This document shows positions 43,789 through 52,891 of a stretch of DNA of 64,000 nt, piece by piece; within the stretch, counting starts at the first letter, position 1, and each line of letters opens with the position of its first letter. This stretch comes from Devosia sp. 1566 (GTDB lineage: Bacteria > Pseudomonadota > Alphaproteobacteria > Rhizobiales > Devosiaceae). The translations under genes were made by a program, and so were the position numbers. The notes beneath the pieces were generated by a model. The model was not told the DNA's origin. It did not search any database and saw only the letters and a program-made list of their open reading frames with translations. Location: assembly GCF_004005995.1 (NCBI RefSeq), contig NZ_CP034767.1, forward strand, positions 3,760,501-3,824,500. The letters run 5' to 3'.

Positions 43789-44517
43789 CTAATGCTGCAG
43801 GATCTTGCTGAGAAAGGCGTCGGCCCGCGGACTGCGGACATTGCCGAAAAATTCCGAGGTGGGCCGGTCATCGGCGATCTCGCCGTGATCCATGAAGATC
43901 ACGCGGCCCGCGACCTTGCGCGCAAAGCCCATTTCATGGGTGACGCACATCATCGTCATGCCTTCGCGCGCCAGCTCGGTCATCACGTCAAGCACTTCGG
44001 ACACCATTTCGGGGTCGAGCGCGGAAGTCGGCTCGTCGAACAGCATGGCGATCGGGTCCATGGCCAGCGCCCGGGCAATCGCCACGCGCTGCTGCTGGCC
44101 ACCAGAAAGCTGCAGCGGATATTTGTTGGCATGGGCGCTCAAGCCGACGCGGGCCAGCAGTTCCCTGGCCTTGTCGGCAGCCTCGTTCTGCTTGCGCCCC
44201 AGCACCTTGGCCTGGGCGATGGTCAGGTTGTCGAGGATCGTCAGGTGCGGAAACAGCTCAAAGCTCTGGAACACCATGCCGACGCGCGCGCGCAGCTTGG
44301 GCAGGTCGGTGGTCTTGGCACCCACGGAGGTGCCATCCACAGTGATGGTGCCCTGCTGGAAGGTTTCCAGCGCATTGACGCATTTGATCAGCGTGGACTT
44401 GCCCGAGCCGGAGGGGCCGCAAACGACCACGACCTCGCCCTTTTGGACCGTTGTGGTGCAGTCCGTAAGGACCTGGAAGTCGCCATACCATTTGCTGACT
44501 TTGTCCAGAACAATCAT
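43789..44517 (-). CDS. Amino-acid ABC transporter ATPase (GlnQ/HisP family)
   Basis: A 242-residue ATP-binding protein. [18 protein letters not shown] (Walker A), [11 protein letters not shown] (Q-loop), LSGGQQQR (signature), [16 protein letters not shown] (Walker B) and CVTHE (H-loop) follow the polar amino-acid importer pattern. It completes the importer made of the permease at 49560-50288 and the binding protein at 50312-51139, from which it is separated by four catabolic genes in the same direction. The downstream M20 gene begins 22 bases after its stop. Confidence 0.93.
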   Translation of the reverse strand: MIVLDKVSKWYGDFQVLTDCTTTVQKGEVVVVCGPSGSGKSTLIKCVNALETFQQGTITVDGTSVGAKTTDLPKLRARVGMVFQSFELFPHLTILDNLTIAQAKVLGRKQNEAADKARELLARVGLSAHANKYPLQLSGGQQQRVAIARALAMDPIAMLFDEPTSALDPEMVSEVLDVMTELAREGMTMMCVTHEMGFARKVAGRVIFMDHGEIADDRPTSEFFGNVRSPRADAFLSKILQH

Positions 44518-44532
44518 GCCTTGAACTCCTGA

Positions 44533-47457
44533 CTATCTGGGGAAACGGGAAATCGCGAACGGGCTGACGTCCCGGTCGGTAGTACCGGTGGTGACGAGGT
44601 CGGCGGTGATGCGCCCTACCAATGGGGCCAGCGTATAGCCGTTGGAGGTCACCGCATTGAAAAAGCCGGGTAGCGCCGGGTGCTCGCCGAGAATGGGCGC
44701 GCCATCGATATCGATATTCATCGCTGCCCAAGTGCGGATCACATTGAGCTTGCGCAGTGCTGGAACAACGCGTTGCGCCACCCAAAGATTGCCCTCGATG
44801 CTTTCGCGCGTCGGGCGGGGATGCTTGTGGATGGTGTCGAGTCCCGCAGTCCAGCCGCCTCCGATGAGGAAACTGCCATTGCTGGTTTGCTTGAGCGTCA
44901 GGTGCCGGTCGGCATGCGCCACAAGCCGCGAGATCAGCGGCTTGACCGGCTCGGTGACGCACATCTGCAAGGGCGCACCGAATACCGGCACCTGCAGCCC
45001 TGCAATGCGGCCGATTTCGCCAGCGAAGGCCCCCGCCGCATTGACGACCTGTCCGGCCTGAATCGTGCCGCGCACCGTGCGTACGGCAAAGCCGACACCG
45101 GCCTTGTCGATCCCCGTCACCGCCGCATTGGAATAAACCCGCACGCCCAGCTTCAACGCTGCATCCAGCACGGCCTGGGTCGCGACCAGCGGATTGATCT
45201 TGCCTTCCTGCGGGCAGAAGGCCGCCCCGATAAAGAGTTCATCGAGTGCCGGCTCAAGGCTGCGCAGGGTTGCGGCATCGATGATGTCGCAGTCGATCCC
45301 AAAGGAGCGCTCGACCCGGGCTTTTTCCGCCAGGAAGCCGAGATCGCGTTCGTTCTCGGCGACCATCAACCCGCCAGTGATCTTGATGTCGAGATCGAGG
45401 TCGGTTTCGCTCTGGATCGCCTTCCACAGCTCGATGCTATCGCGCTGGAGCGGAAGGGTCTGGGCGGCCAGCGAGCTGCCGCCCGTTTTGGCTCCGTGGT
45501 CAAAGGACAGCAGCTGCGCATGCAGGCTCCCCGCATTGCCGCCTGAAGCGCGCGCATTGGGGTAGCCGCGATCCACCACCGCCACTTCGCGGCCGGCCCG
45601 TGCCAAAAACATTGCGGTCGAAAGCCCCACAATGCCCGCGCCGATCACCACCACTTGCGCCTGCCGGCGATCGAGCCGGTCCTGGCGTTCCGTGGCATCG
45701 AGCGGGGGCAGCATGGCGCGGCGATGGCCGCCCCATTCCGGCTTTTCCACCGCCAGGGCAGCCAGCGGGACTGGGCGCAAGGGGATCTGGGGGGCATTGA
45801 ACTGCGCTTCCGAGCGCGGCCGGTCGATCAGGGTCGCAATACGCGAGCCGCAGTAGCGGCCCTGGCAGCGGCCCATCCCGGCCCGGGTCAGGCGCTTGAT
45901 GCTGGCCAGGTCGACGGCCCCCCGGCTCATGATTGCGTTTTTAATCTCGCCCAGTTCCACCGCCTCGCAGCGGCATACAATGGTGTTGTCTTCGGCCCGG
46001 CTAAGGCCCGGATCGTCGGCGGCAAAGACCTGCCAAAGTGCGTTCTGAAACTTGCGATGCCGCGCCAGGTGGCGCCGCGCCACCGCGTCGTCAGCAACGT
46101 TGCGCCCCATCCGCCTTGCCGCTTCGAGGCCAGCCAGCCGGCCCTGTGCCATGGCGATATGCGCGCCGCCAAAGCCTCCGGCCTCACCCACGACGAAAAC
46201 ATCCGCAAGGGAGGTCGCACCCGCATCGTCGCGCACGGCTTCGAGCCGGGCAAAACTGTTGGCAGGCGCGGCATGTTTCGCACCCAGCAAGCGCAGCAAT
46301 TCATTGGCCGGGGCAAAACCTTCCCCCACGCAGACCGCATCGACATCGAAGCGCTGCTGCTTGCCCGCCTTGTCTTCCAGCACCGCCACCCGGGCGCGTC
46401 CGTTGCCGTCCACCCGAACGATCCGCGTTTCCCAATAGACGGGCGTATCGAGGCGGTTCAGTGCCGCCAGCTGCCGCATGCCTGCAAGGGTGAGCTTGGG
46501 TTGCGCCGCCGCCATGGCCATCGCAGCAGCGGGGCGTTGCCATGGTGCGGGTGCCGCTTCGGCCACCGCAACCACGCGGACGCCGCTGCGCGCCAGTTCA
46601 AACGCCACCTGCAGGTTGAGCGGTCCATTGCCCGCCACGAGCACCCGCTGCCCCGCCGCCACGCCATAGCTGCGCAGCAGGGTTTGCGCAGCGCCGGTGG
46701 TCATCACACCCGGCAGCGTCCAGCCGGGGAACACGCCGGGCTGCTCGCTGGCGCCGGTCGCAATAATCATCATACCGGGCGTGAAATAGCCCGCCTTGCC
46801 GTCGCGCAGATAGCCCAGGCGCAGCTTGTCGCCGTCGCGAAAGGCGCCCCAGATCAGAACGCCGCTGCGGATCTCGATGCCGGCGCCCTGCACCTTGCCG
46901 ATCAGCTCGGCCCCCGACCGCATCTGCGCATCGGCGCCCGTCATGGTATGTGCGCCCAGATGGGCGGCCTGCTTGTAGAACTGCCCGCCGGGAGCCGGCC
47001 GTTCATCGACGACCAGCACCGAGGCGCCAGTCTCGCGCGCCGCTGCTGCCGCCACGAGCCCGCCGGGACCTGCGCCGATCACGAGGATCTCGACCGCTTC
47101 CACCGGCAGGTCGCCCTGGGGCAACTCGGCAAGATCGGCTTCGCCATCGCCCAGTGCCGGCCGCGGCTCCTGGGGCTGCACCATCATGCCAGGTTCGACC
47201 TTGGTCATGCAGGAGCGGACATTGTTGCGCCCGTCAACGGTCACCAGGCAATCATGGCACACGCCCATGCCGCAAAACAGGCCGCGCGGCTGCTCGGCGC
47301 CCGTGCTCGACTTGAGGTTGCGGGTCTGGGCCATGATGCCATGGGCCAGCAGCGTAGCCGCCACCGTGTCGCCTGCCACCGCTTTGAGGGGGCGGCCATC
47401 AAAGCTGATGGTAACGCCCGGCCCGCCGGTCCGGTTCTGATGCGGCACGCCACTCAC
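44533..47457 (-). CDS. Three-part fused FAD oxidase (HcnA/HcnB/HcnC or opine-oxidase type)
   Basis: A 974-residue fusion. Residues ~15-95 are a [2Fe-2S] ferredoxin-like domain (GLFCGMGVCHDC, RSCMT). Residues ~120-480 are an FAD/NAD oxidoreductase with ILVIGAGPGGLVAA and LVAGNGPLNLQVA. Around 495-545, IVCRCEAVELGEI and GMGRCQGRYCG form a BFD-type [2Fe-2S] cluster. Residues ~600-974 are a D-amino-acid-oxidase-type FAD domain (VVIGAGIVGLSTAMFLARAG). In relatives (HcnABC, nopaline/octopine oxidase, D-hydroxyproline dehydrogenase) these are two or three separate subunits. The enzyme likely oxidises a secondary or D-amine. It overlaps the M20 gene at 47454 by ATGA. Confidence 0.9.
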   Translation of the reverse strand: MSGVPHQNRTGGPGVTISFDGRPLKAVAGDTVAATLLAHGIMAQTRNLKSSTGAEQPRGLFCGMGVCHDCLVTVDGRNNVRSCMTKVEPGMMVQPQEPRPALGDGEADLAELPQGDLPVEAVEILVIGAGPGGLVAAAAARETGASVLVVDERPAPGGQFYKQAAHLGAHTMTGADAQMRSGAELIGKVQGAGIEIRSGVLIWGAFRDGDKLRLGYLRDGKAGYFTPGMMIIATGASEQPGVFPGWTLPGVMTTGAAQTLLRSYGVAAGQRVLVAGNGPLNLQVAFELARSGVRVVAVAEAAPAPWQRPAAAMAMAAAQPKLTLAGMRQLAALNRLDTPVYWETRIVRVDGNGRARVAVLEDKAGKQQRFDVDAVCVGEGFAPANELLRLLGAKHAAPANSFARLEAVRDDAGATSLADVFVVGEAGGFGGAHIAMAQGRLAGLEAARRMGRNVADDAVARRHLARHRKFQNALWQVFAADDPGLSRAEDNTIVCRCEAVELGEIKNAIMSRGAVDLASIKRLTRAGMGRCQGRYCGSRIATLIDRPRSEAQFNAPQIPLRPVPLAALAVEKPEWGGHRRAMLPPLDATERQDRLDRRQAQVVVIGAGIVGLSTAMFLARAGREVAVVDRGYPNARASGGNAGSLHAQLLSFDHGAKTGGSSLAAQTLPLQRDSIELWKAIQSETDLDLDIKITGGLMVAENERDLGFLAEKARVERSFGIDCDIIDAATLRSLEPALDELFIGAAFCPQEGKINPLVATQAVLDAALKLGVRVYSNAAVTGIDKAGVGFAVRTVRGTIQAGQVVNAAGAFAGEIGRIAGLQVPVFGAPLQMCVTEPVKPLISRLVAHADRHLTLKQTSNGSFLIGGGWTAGLDTIHKHPRPTRESIEGNLWVAQRVVPALRKLNVIRTWAAMNIDIDGAPILGEHPALPGFFNAVTSNGYTLAPLVGRITADLVTTGTTDRDVSPFAISRFPR

Positions 47458-48608
47458 CTGCCGGCATATCCCAGGAGGCGTTCAATGAAATCGAGGTGGA
47501 TGGCGGCGCTTTCATCCAATTCGCTCGCCAGCACGAACTCGTCGGCCGCATGCCCTTCCGAGCCGCCTCCGGGCCCAAAATTGATGATCTCGATCCCATC
47601 ATCGGCAAACCAGCGGCCATCGCTGGCGCCCACCGCATCGAGAAACCGCGGTTCGGCTCCCGTCACTGCGGTTACCGCCGCCGACAGGGCCTGCACCACT
47701 GCCCCATCGCGGGGCGAGCTGAAGCCGTTGGTGCCGCGCATCAGCTCGGCCTGCCAGCTGCCTTCCGGCTCGCCGCTTCTTTCCAGCGCCGCTACGATCT
47801 CGGCAAAGGCGCCGTTCACGGTTTCGGACGGTACGAGGCGGCGGTCGATCTCGAGCCGGCACCGGCTGGGCACGACATTGGTGTTGTGCCCGCCATGGAA
47901 CTTGCCCACATTGTAGGTCGAGCGCAGCGCCCCTTCCGAACGCGCCGCAATCCTGGGGAACAGCTCGCGCTCCAGCACCGCCGCCAGCCGCAGCATGCGC
48001 TCGATGGCGTTGTCGCCCGTTTCAGGCGCCCCGGCATGGGCTGCCTTGCCGAAGGTTTCGATGCCCACCCACATCACCCCGCGTTCCGAAGTGATGAGGG
48101 CATTGGAGGTCGGCGCGCCCAGGAACAGGTAATCGGGCTTCACCGCGCCGCTTTCGCGCAGGAACCGCATGCCGTGCGGCCCAAGACTTTCCTCGTCGGT
48201 CACGAAGGTGAAGCTGATCGAGCCCTTAGCGGGCCCGCCGCGCCGGGCGATCTCCTCGGCCAGCCAAAGCTGCACCGCCATGGAGCCCTTGCAGTTGGAT
48301 GAGCCCAGGCCATAAAGCCGGTCGCCCTTGGCAGTCAGAGCAAACGGATCGGTCTGCCAGCTCGAAGCCTCGCCAACCCCCACCGTATCGGCATGGGCGT
48401 TGAAGACGAGATGGGGCGCGGCCGTGCCAATAGTAGCGACGAGATTGTCGAGCCCGGGCACTTCGGCGTGCACCGCCACCCGATAGCCCAGCGCCTCGAA
48501 ACGCGGCACCAGCAAGGCGCAGAGCGCCGTGGTTTCCCCCGGCGGATAGGCGGTAGGCACCGCCACAAGCTCTCCGAGAATTTCGGTCAACCGCTCCCTG
48601 GTGCTCAT
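47454..48608 (-). CDS. M20-family deacylase (ArgE/DapE-like)
   Basis: A 384-residue zinc hydrolase. VFNAHADTVGV has the metal His-x-Asp; YGLGSSNCKGSMA is at the bridging-ligand site, where most members have an Asp in GSxDMKG and this one shows an Asn-Cys; FVTDEESLG supplies the catalytic Glu pair. GKAAHAGAPETG and NVVPSRCRLEIDRR belong to the lid domain. The C-terminal GGGSEGHAADEFV supplies the last metal His. It sits between the DapA-like gene (ATGA overlap) and the fused oxidase gene. The likely action is removal of an acyl group from an amino acid. The altered bridging motif is a point to check. Confidence 0.85.
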   Translation of the reverse strand: MSTRERLTEILGELVAVPTAYPPGETTALCALLVPRFEALGYRVAVHAEVPGLDNLVATIGTAAPHLVFNAHADTVGVGEASSWQTDPFALTAKGDRLYGLGSSNCKGSMAVQLWLAEEIARRGGPAKGSISFTFVTDEESLGPHGMRFLRESGAVKPDYLFLGAPTSNALITSERGVMWVGIETFGKAAHAGAPETGDNAIERMLRLAAVLERELFPRIAARSEGALRSTYNVGKFHGGHNTNVVPSRCRLEIDRRLVPSETVNGAFAEIVAALERSGEPEGSWQAELMRGTNGFSSPRDGAVVQALSAAVTAVTGAEPRFLDAVGASDGRWFADDGIEIINFGPGGGSEGHAADEFVLASELDESAAIHLDFIERLLGYAGR

Positions 48609-49510
48609 GGCTCGACGCTCCCGGCGGCGTAGCTCAAACCCAGTTCGCGCACGAGTTGGCCCATCTTGCGATCGAGCTCGTCGGGAATGGGCAGGCGTGG
48701 CGGACGCGGATGGCCGGCGTCAAAGCCCATATGCTTGAGCAGGGACTTGGTGGCCCCAACATAGCGCTGCCCGCCCACCGCATCGATCAGCGGCACCCAG
48801 GCATGGTAAAGGTCGCGCGCAGCGTCGATGTCCTTTTCGTCCGCCACCAGCTCATAAAGCCGCGCCATTTCTTTGGGGGCTACATTGGAGGCCACGGCCA
48901 CCCAGCCGCGGGCACCCTCCACAAAGGACTCAAAGCCCAAAATGCCGCCGAAGACGGTCATCTTGTCACCGCACAGGCGGATGATGTCGCGCACGCGGGT
49001 CACTTCAAGGGTCGATTCCTTGATGTAGTCGCAGCCATCGATGTGGGCCAGCCGCGCCACGAGTTCGGGCTTGAGATCGACATTGGCAGTGGCGGGGTTG
49101 TTGTAGACCATGATCGGAATGTTGATCCCGGCCGCGATGGTCTCGTAGTGCCGCACCAGTTCGTCGTCGGTGGGCGTCGAATAGAATGGCGGGATAATCA
49201 TCACGCCGTCAGCGCCCAGCTTTTCGGCGGACTGGCTCAGATGCAGCGCCCGGCGGGTATCTTCGGCCCCCGTGCCCACCAGAACTGGCACGCGCCCATC
49301 GGCGGTATCGATCACGGTGCGGGCGACATCGGCAAATTCCTCGTCACTGAGCGACAGGAACTCGCCCGTTGAGCCCAGCGGGATCAGCCCATGTATGCCC
49401 TGCTCGATCTGCCAGTTGGTGAACTCGGCAAGGGCGGCAAGGTCGACCCTGCCTGCTCCGTCAAAAGGCGTGATCATCACGGTGAAGGTACCGCTGAAGG
49501 TGTTATGCAT
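48605..49510 (-). CDS. DapA/N-acetylneuraminate-lyase family enzyme
   Basis: A 301-residue TIM-barrel aldolase. GSTGEFLSLSDEE holds the substrate-carboxylate binding GSTGE; IMVYNNPAT gives the catalytic Tyr; CDYIKEST gives the Schiff-base Lys. The family includes dihydrodipicolinate synthase, sialic acid lyase and the deaminase of hydroxyproline breakdown. Because it sits beside an oxidase of the hydroxyproline/opine type, a lyase or deaminase in catabolism is more likely than lysine synthesis. It overlaps the M20 gene by four bases and follows the permease gene after about 50 bases. Confidence 0.88.
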   Translation of the reverse strand: MHNTFSGTFTVMITPFDGAGRVDLAALAEFTNWQIEQGIHGLIPLGSTGEFLSLSDEEFADVARTVIDTADGRVPVLVGTGAEDTRRALHLSQSAEKLGADGVMIIPPFYSTPTDDELVRHYETIAAGINIPIMVYNNPATANVDLKPELVARLAHIDGCDYIKESTLEVTRVRDIIRLCGDKMTVFGGILGFESFVEGARGWVAVASNVAPKEMARLYELVADEKDIDAARDLYHAWVPLIDAVGGQRYVGATKSLLKHMGFDAGHPRPPRLPIPDELDRKMGQLVRELGLSYAAGSVEP

Positions 49511-49559
49511 AGTTCTCGAACCAGTCCGCAGAATAAAGTGTGGTATTGAAGGATTGGGC

Positions 49560-50288
49560 TCAGCGCTGCTCGGCCGGCGCGCCGATCTTGGGCAATTTGG
49601 AACTCTTGCTGGTGCTGACCTGCTGGTAGGCCTTGGCGTAGCGCTTCTCGATGCTGCGCTGCACGAAGTCCCACAGCGTGGTCAGGACCAGGTAGTAGAT
49701 GGCGGCCACGGCAAAGAGCTCGAGCACCATGAACTTTTCCTGGATCAGCACCTGGGTGCGGCGCAGCAGCTCTTCCATGGAGATCACGGAGGTGACCGAG
49801 GTGGTCTTAAGCAGTCCATTCACCGAGTTGCCGAGGGGGGGAATGATGATGCGCAGTGCCTGGGGCATGATGATGTAGCGCATGATCTGCGGCTCGCGCA
49901 TGCCCACCGCTCGGGCGGCATTGACCTGGCCGGCCGGCACGGCGCCAACGCCAGCGCGCACGATCTCGGCCAGGTAGGCCGCCTCGTTCAGGATCAGCCC
50001 GATCAGCGCCGATTCCAGCACGCTGAGGCGGATACCGAATTGCGGCAAGCCGGTATAGATGACGATGAGCTGCACCAGCAGCGGGGTGCCGCGAAAGAGC
50101 CAGATGTAAGCTGAAGCTGGCGCCGACAAGAGCGGGTTCTTCGAGATCTTCATCATGGCGAGGATGAAGCCGAGGATCAGACCACCCACGATTGCGGCCA
50201 GTGTCAGCCACAAGGTGGTTATGGCCCCTCCGATAATAAAGGGATTGGTCAGGTACTCGAAAAAGCCGGTCCAGCTCCAGACTTGCAT
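49560..50288 (-). CDS. Amino-acid ABC transporter permease (HisM/GlnP family)
   Basis: A 242-residue inner-membrane protein with five or so hydrophobic segments (FIIGGAITTLWLTLAAIVGGLI, LVLTTLW). YIWLFRGTPLLVQL is the HisMQ signature near the start of the permease domain, and EIVRAGVGAVPAGQVNAARAVG is the coupling loop. A single permease likely works as a homodimer with the ATPase at 43789. The gene starts 23 bases after the binding-protein gene. Confidence 0.92.
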   Translation of the reverse strand: MQVWSWTGFFEYLTNPFIIGGAITTLWLTLAAIVGGLILGFILAMMKISKNPLLSAPASAYIWLFRGTPLLVQLIVIYTGLPQFGIRLSVLESALIGLILNEAAYLAEIVRAGVGAVPAGQVNAARAVGMREPQIMRYIIMPQALRIIIPPLGNSVNGLLKTTSVTSVISMEELLRRTQVLIQEKFMVLELFAVAAIYYLVLTTLWDFVQRSIEKRYAKAYQQVSTSKSSKLPKIGAPAEQR

Positions 50289-50311
50289 GTCAGCTCCTTG
50301 CGGTTGCTTGC

Positions 50312-51139
50312 TTATTCGCCGGCGACGATGACGAAGTCCTCCGTCACCGAAGCGACGCCATATTGCTCGAACAGGGCGTCATAGGAGCCGTCCGCCTTCA
50401 TCTCCGCCAGCACCGAAACCACGGCCTTGGCCAGTTCGGGGTTCTGCATGGCGAGCGCGACTGGGGTGGGGAACAGGCCCGAGATGGCTCGGCGGAAGTC
50501 GCCGCGGGCGTCATATTCCTCGGCCACGCCATCGATCGACACCACCGCCTCTACCTGCCCGGCACGCAGCGCCTGATAGGCCAGTGCAAAATTGTCGAAG
50601 GTGCGGATTTCCATGGGCTCGAGCCCGCGCGCCTCGAGGTCGGCACTCAGCTCCTTGGTCTTGTTTTCTTCAAAGCCGCCGATCTCGACGCCTACGACCT
50701 TGCCCGCCAGGTCATCGGCTTCGGTGACGTCCTCGACGCCGACCGGCACCGAAACGCTGATGGCCTGCAGCTCATAGGCGATCATGTTCATCATCGCCGC
50801 CCGCTCCGGCGTCACGAAGATGCCGGTGTTGATCATGTCCCAACGCCCGGCCTGCAGGCCCGGGATCATGGCGGAGAACTCGATGCGCACATATTCGGGC
50901 GTCAGGCACAGCCGCTTGGCGATTTCCTCGCCCAGTTCGACGCGCATTCCCTTGAGCTCGCCGCTCGAATTGATGAACTGCAGCGGCGGCAGGGTGGGGT
51001 TGGTGGACATCACCAGGGTGCCGGACTTGACTAGCGCCGAATCCGGAACGGTCTGCGTGCAGTCCGCAGCCGTGGCCACTCCCATCGACATGATCAACGC
51101 GACTGCACTTGTAAAGCCTAGTTTGATGCTGTTCGGCAT
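50312..51139 (-). CDS. Amino-acid ABC transporter binding protein
   Basis: A 275-residue periplasmic protein. A signal peptide (residues 1-22, ending VATA) is followed by MSTNPTLPPLQFINSSG, GMRVELGEEIAKRLCLTPEY and RWDMINTGIFVTPERA. These blocks match the orphan protein at 34617-35462. It is the first gene of the nine-gene leftward operon, so the transcription start must lie between 51140 and about 51400. The ligand is an amino acid or opine-like compound by family and by the downstream enzymes. Confidence 0.9.
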   Translation of the reverse strand: MPNSIKLGFTSAVALIMSMGVATAADCTQTVPDSALVKSGTLVMSTNPTLPPLQFINSSGELKGMRVELGEEIAKRLCLTPEYVRIEFSAMIPGLQAGRWDMINTGIFVTPERAAMMNMIAYELQAISVSVPVGVEDVTEADDLAGKVVGVEIGGFEENKTKELSADLEARGLEPMEIRTFDNFALAYQALRAGQVEAVVSIDGVAEEYDARGDFRRAISGLFPTPVALAMQNPELAKAVVSVLAEMKADGSYDALFEQYGVASVTEDFVIVAGE

Positions 51140-51236
51140 GTTCGATACCCCTCAGGTGAAGCCCAGCTGGAGGGCCAGCAATGCGATGACCCTGGCCGTG
51201 AAAAAGGCACAAGTCAAATGCATTTGCAATATGATT

Positions 51237-51244
51237 TGTATACA
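51237..51244. promoter_or_regulatory. GTATAC-type palindrome, candidate GntR operator (left)
   Basis: TGTATACA, with TTGTATACAC in context, fits the GT-AC half-site pattern used by FadR/FCD-type GntR regulators. It stands about 100 bases upstream of the leftward operon start (51139), in promoter range. Regulator choice (39932 gene) is inference. Confidence 0.5.
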
Positions 51245-51391
51245 CTAGGGCCGACAGAGCGGTTGCGCCGCTTTCTTCGAGCAGCCGCTTTTGGTCGGTT
51301 TGAGGCAGGAGCTTGCGGGGCTGAGCGCACGCGCAAAAAGCTCCCTCAATCGTTGACTGGACGCACGATCGTGTTAGCGTAGAATGTAATG

Positions 51392-51399
51392 TGTATACA
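51392..51399. promoter_or_regulatory. GTATAC-type palindrome, candidate GntR operator (right)
   Basis: A second TGTATACA, inside GTGTATACAT, about 150 bases before the rightward amidohydrolase start at 51545 and 155 bases from the left copy. Having one copy per divergent promoter is what joint control would need. Confidence 0.5.
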
Positions 51400-51544
51400 T
51401 ATGGAATCCAGGCGGATGCTGTGCCGCCATTCGGGCCTTTGTTTCTGCGTTCGCCTTATCGTTGCCGTCCTTGAGCCGCCGCTGCCATGGCGCAGCCGAC
51501 AGGGGTTCTTGTGATAGCAGGGCCCAACACCAAGGGAGAAGACA

Positions 51545-52783
51545 ATGACTGAGCCTCAGGACTATGCGCTGACCCGCGGCAAGATCGTCGACGTGATCGG
51601 CGGCAAGATCATCGATGACAAAGCCATACTGATCAGGGGCGGCAAGATCAGTGGCATCATGGCCGAAGCCGAGTTGCCGGCCGGAACGCGGACCATCTCG
51701 GTCGGCGGACGCTATCTTTCGCCCGGCCTCATCGATTGCCACGCCCATGTGTTCATCGGCCAGTTCAACGATGGCGGCCATATTCTGCCATCCGAGATGT
51801 CGGCCCGCGCCGGTGAGCACCTCGAGGGCATCCTCAAGCGCGGCTTCACAACCATCCGCGATGCCGGCGGTGCCGACCAGGGCCACAAGGCTGCGGTCGA
51901 AAAGGGAATCTGGACTGGGCCGCGTATGTTCGTGGCCGGCAAGATCCTGTCCCAAACCGGCGGTCATGGCGACCATCGCGGCCGGGCCGACACCTGCTCT
52001 TGTTCGTCTCAGCTTGGCGGTACGGCCATCATTGCCGATGGCGTTGACCAGGTGCGATGGGCCGTGCGCGAGAATGTCCGCCAAGGGGTCGACCAGATCA
52101 AGATCATGGCCGGCGGTGGTGTCAGCTCCCCGGGGGATAAGCTGATCCACCCGCAATATTCTCTGCAGGAGATCGAAACTATCACCGAGGAAGCCGACCG
52201 CGTCGGGCGCTATGTCATGGCCCATGTCTATGCCGATATTGGCATTCGTCGCGCGGTGGAAGCGGGCGTGCGCACCATTGAGCACGGCAATTTCCTCACC
52301 GCTGCCACGGCACGCGTGATGAAGGAACGTGACGCCCATCTCGTGCCGACCTTGATCACCTATGAGGCAGACGGCAAGTACGGCATGAGTTTCGGCTGGG
52401 CGCCGGAAAATGCCGAGAAGAACGCCGAAGTGCTCGCCAGTGGCCTGAAATCGCTCGAAGTCGCACTCGCTGAGGGCGTTAATGTCGGCTACGGCACCGA
52501 TCTGTGCTGGTCGCCAAAGACCTACCAGGGGGATGGCCTCCTGATCCACCAGAAGGTGTGCGGGCCGGCGGAAGCTCTCCGTCACGCCACCGTCAACAAC
52601 GCCAGAATCGTTCGCATGGAAGGTCAGATTGGCGAACTCAGCGCCGGTGCCTTGGCCGATATCCTTGTGGTCGACGCCAACCCTTATGATGGGCTGGAAT
52701 GTTTTGCCCAACACGAAAACAAGGTTGTGGGCGTCATTCAGTCCGGGCGCATTATTCGCGACGATCTGCAGCTTTTGCACTGA
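51545..52783 (+). CDS. Metal-dependent amidohydrolase (prolidase/imidazolonepropionase-like)
   Basis: A 412-residue TIM-barrel hydrolase. LIDCHAHVFIG near 60-70 has the HxH metal pair, QIKIMAGGG near 178 the carboxylated Lys, MAHVYADIG and TIEHGNFL the next two metal His residues, and YGTDLCW the final Asp, so the binuclear site is complete. A small beta domain surrounds the barrel (ILIRGGKISG and LADILVVDANPYDG). AAGGGAGAAGACA before the ATG is a strong site. Relatives hydrolyse Xaa-Pro dipeptides or acyl amino acids. It is the first gene before a Dpp-type importer, so it probably cuts the imported peptide-like compound. Confidence 0.9.
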   Translation: MTEPQDYALTRGKIVDVIGGKIIDDKAILIRGGKISGIMAEAELPAGTRTISVGGRYLSPGLIDCHAHVFIGQFNDGGHILPSEMSARAGEHLEGILKRGFTTIRDAGGADQGHKAAVEKGIWTGPRMFVAGKILSQTGGHGDHRGRADTCSCSSQLGGTAIIADGVDQVRWAVRENVRQGVDQIKIMAGGGVSSPGDKLIHPQYSLQEIETITEEADRVGRYVMAHVYADIGIRRAVEAGVRTIEHGNFLTAATARVMKERDAHLVPTLITYEADGKYGMSFGWAPENAEKNAEVLASGLKSLEVALAEGVNVGYGTDLCWSPKTYQGDGLLIHQKVCGPAEALRHATVNNARIVRMEGQIGELSAGALADILVVDANPYDGLECFAQHENKVVGVIQSGRIIRDDLQLLH

Positions 52784-52891
52784 CCCTCGAGGGATGGGCC
52801 GTCCTTGCTAACAGTGCGGCCCACCCACCTTGCAGTGTACAAGGGTTGCATACATAATCGATCCATCGGATCAGGAGAGGGGTGTTGCCCT

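Larger units (their letters stand above)
51140..51544. other. Divergent promoter region of the two catabolic operons
   Basis: A 405-base gap between the binding-protein gene (leftward) and the amidohydrolase gene (rightward). It holds two TGTATACA palindromes (51237 and 51392) and no protein-like frame; an antisense frame that enters from the amidohydrolase gene is a shadow. Confidence 0.6.

Noticed and set aside
42609-43811. A 400-codon open frame on the plus strand
   Set aside because: Antisense shadow of the M20 gene.
45655-47916. A 753-codon open frame on the plus strand
   Set aside because: It is antisense to the fused FAD oxidase and M20 genes and is rich in Arg, His and Gln; GC-rich codon bias creates such shadows.
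51374-52780. A 468-codon open frame on the minus strand
   Set aside because: Antisense shadow of the amidohydrolase gene, which has a complete metal site.
52795-52823. A 7-bp inverted repeat after the amidohydrolase gene
   Set aside because: A long loop and no T-run; the operon seems to continue into the importer genes, so it was not called as a terminator.
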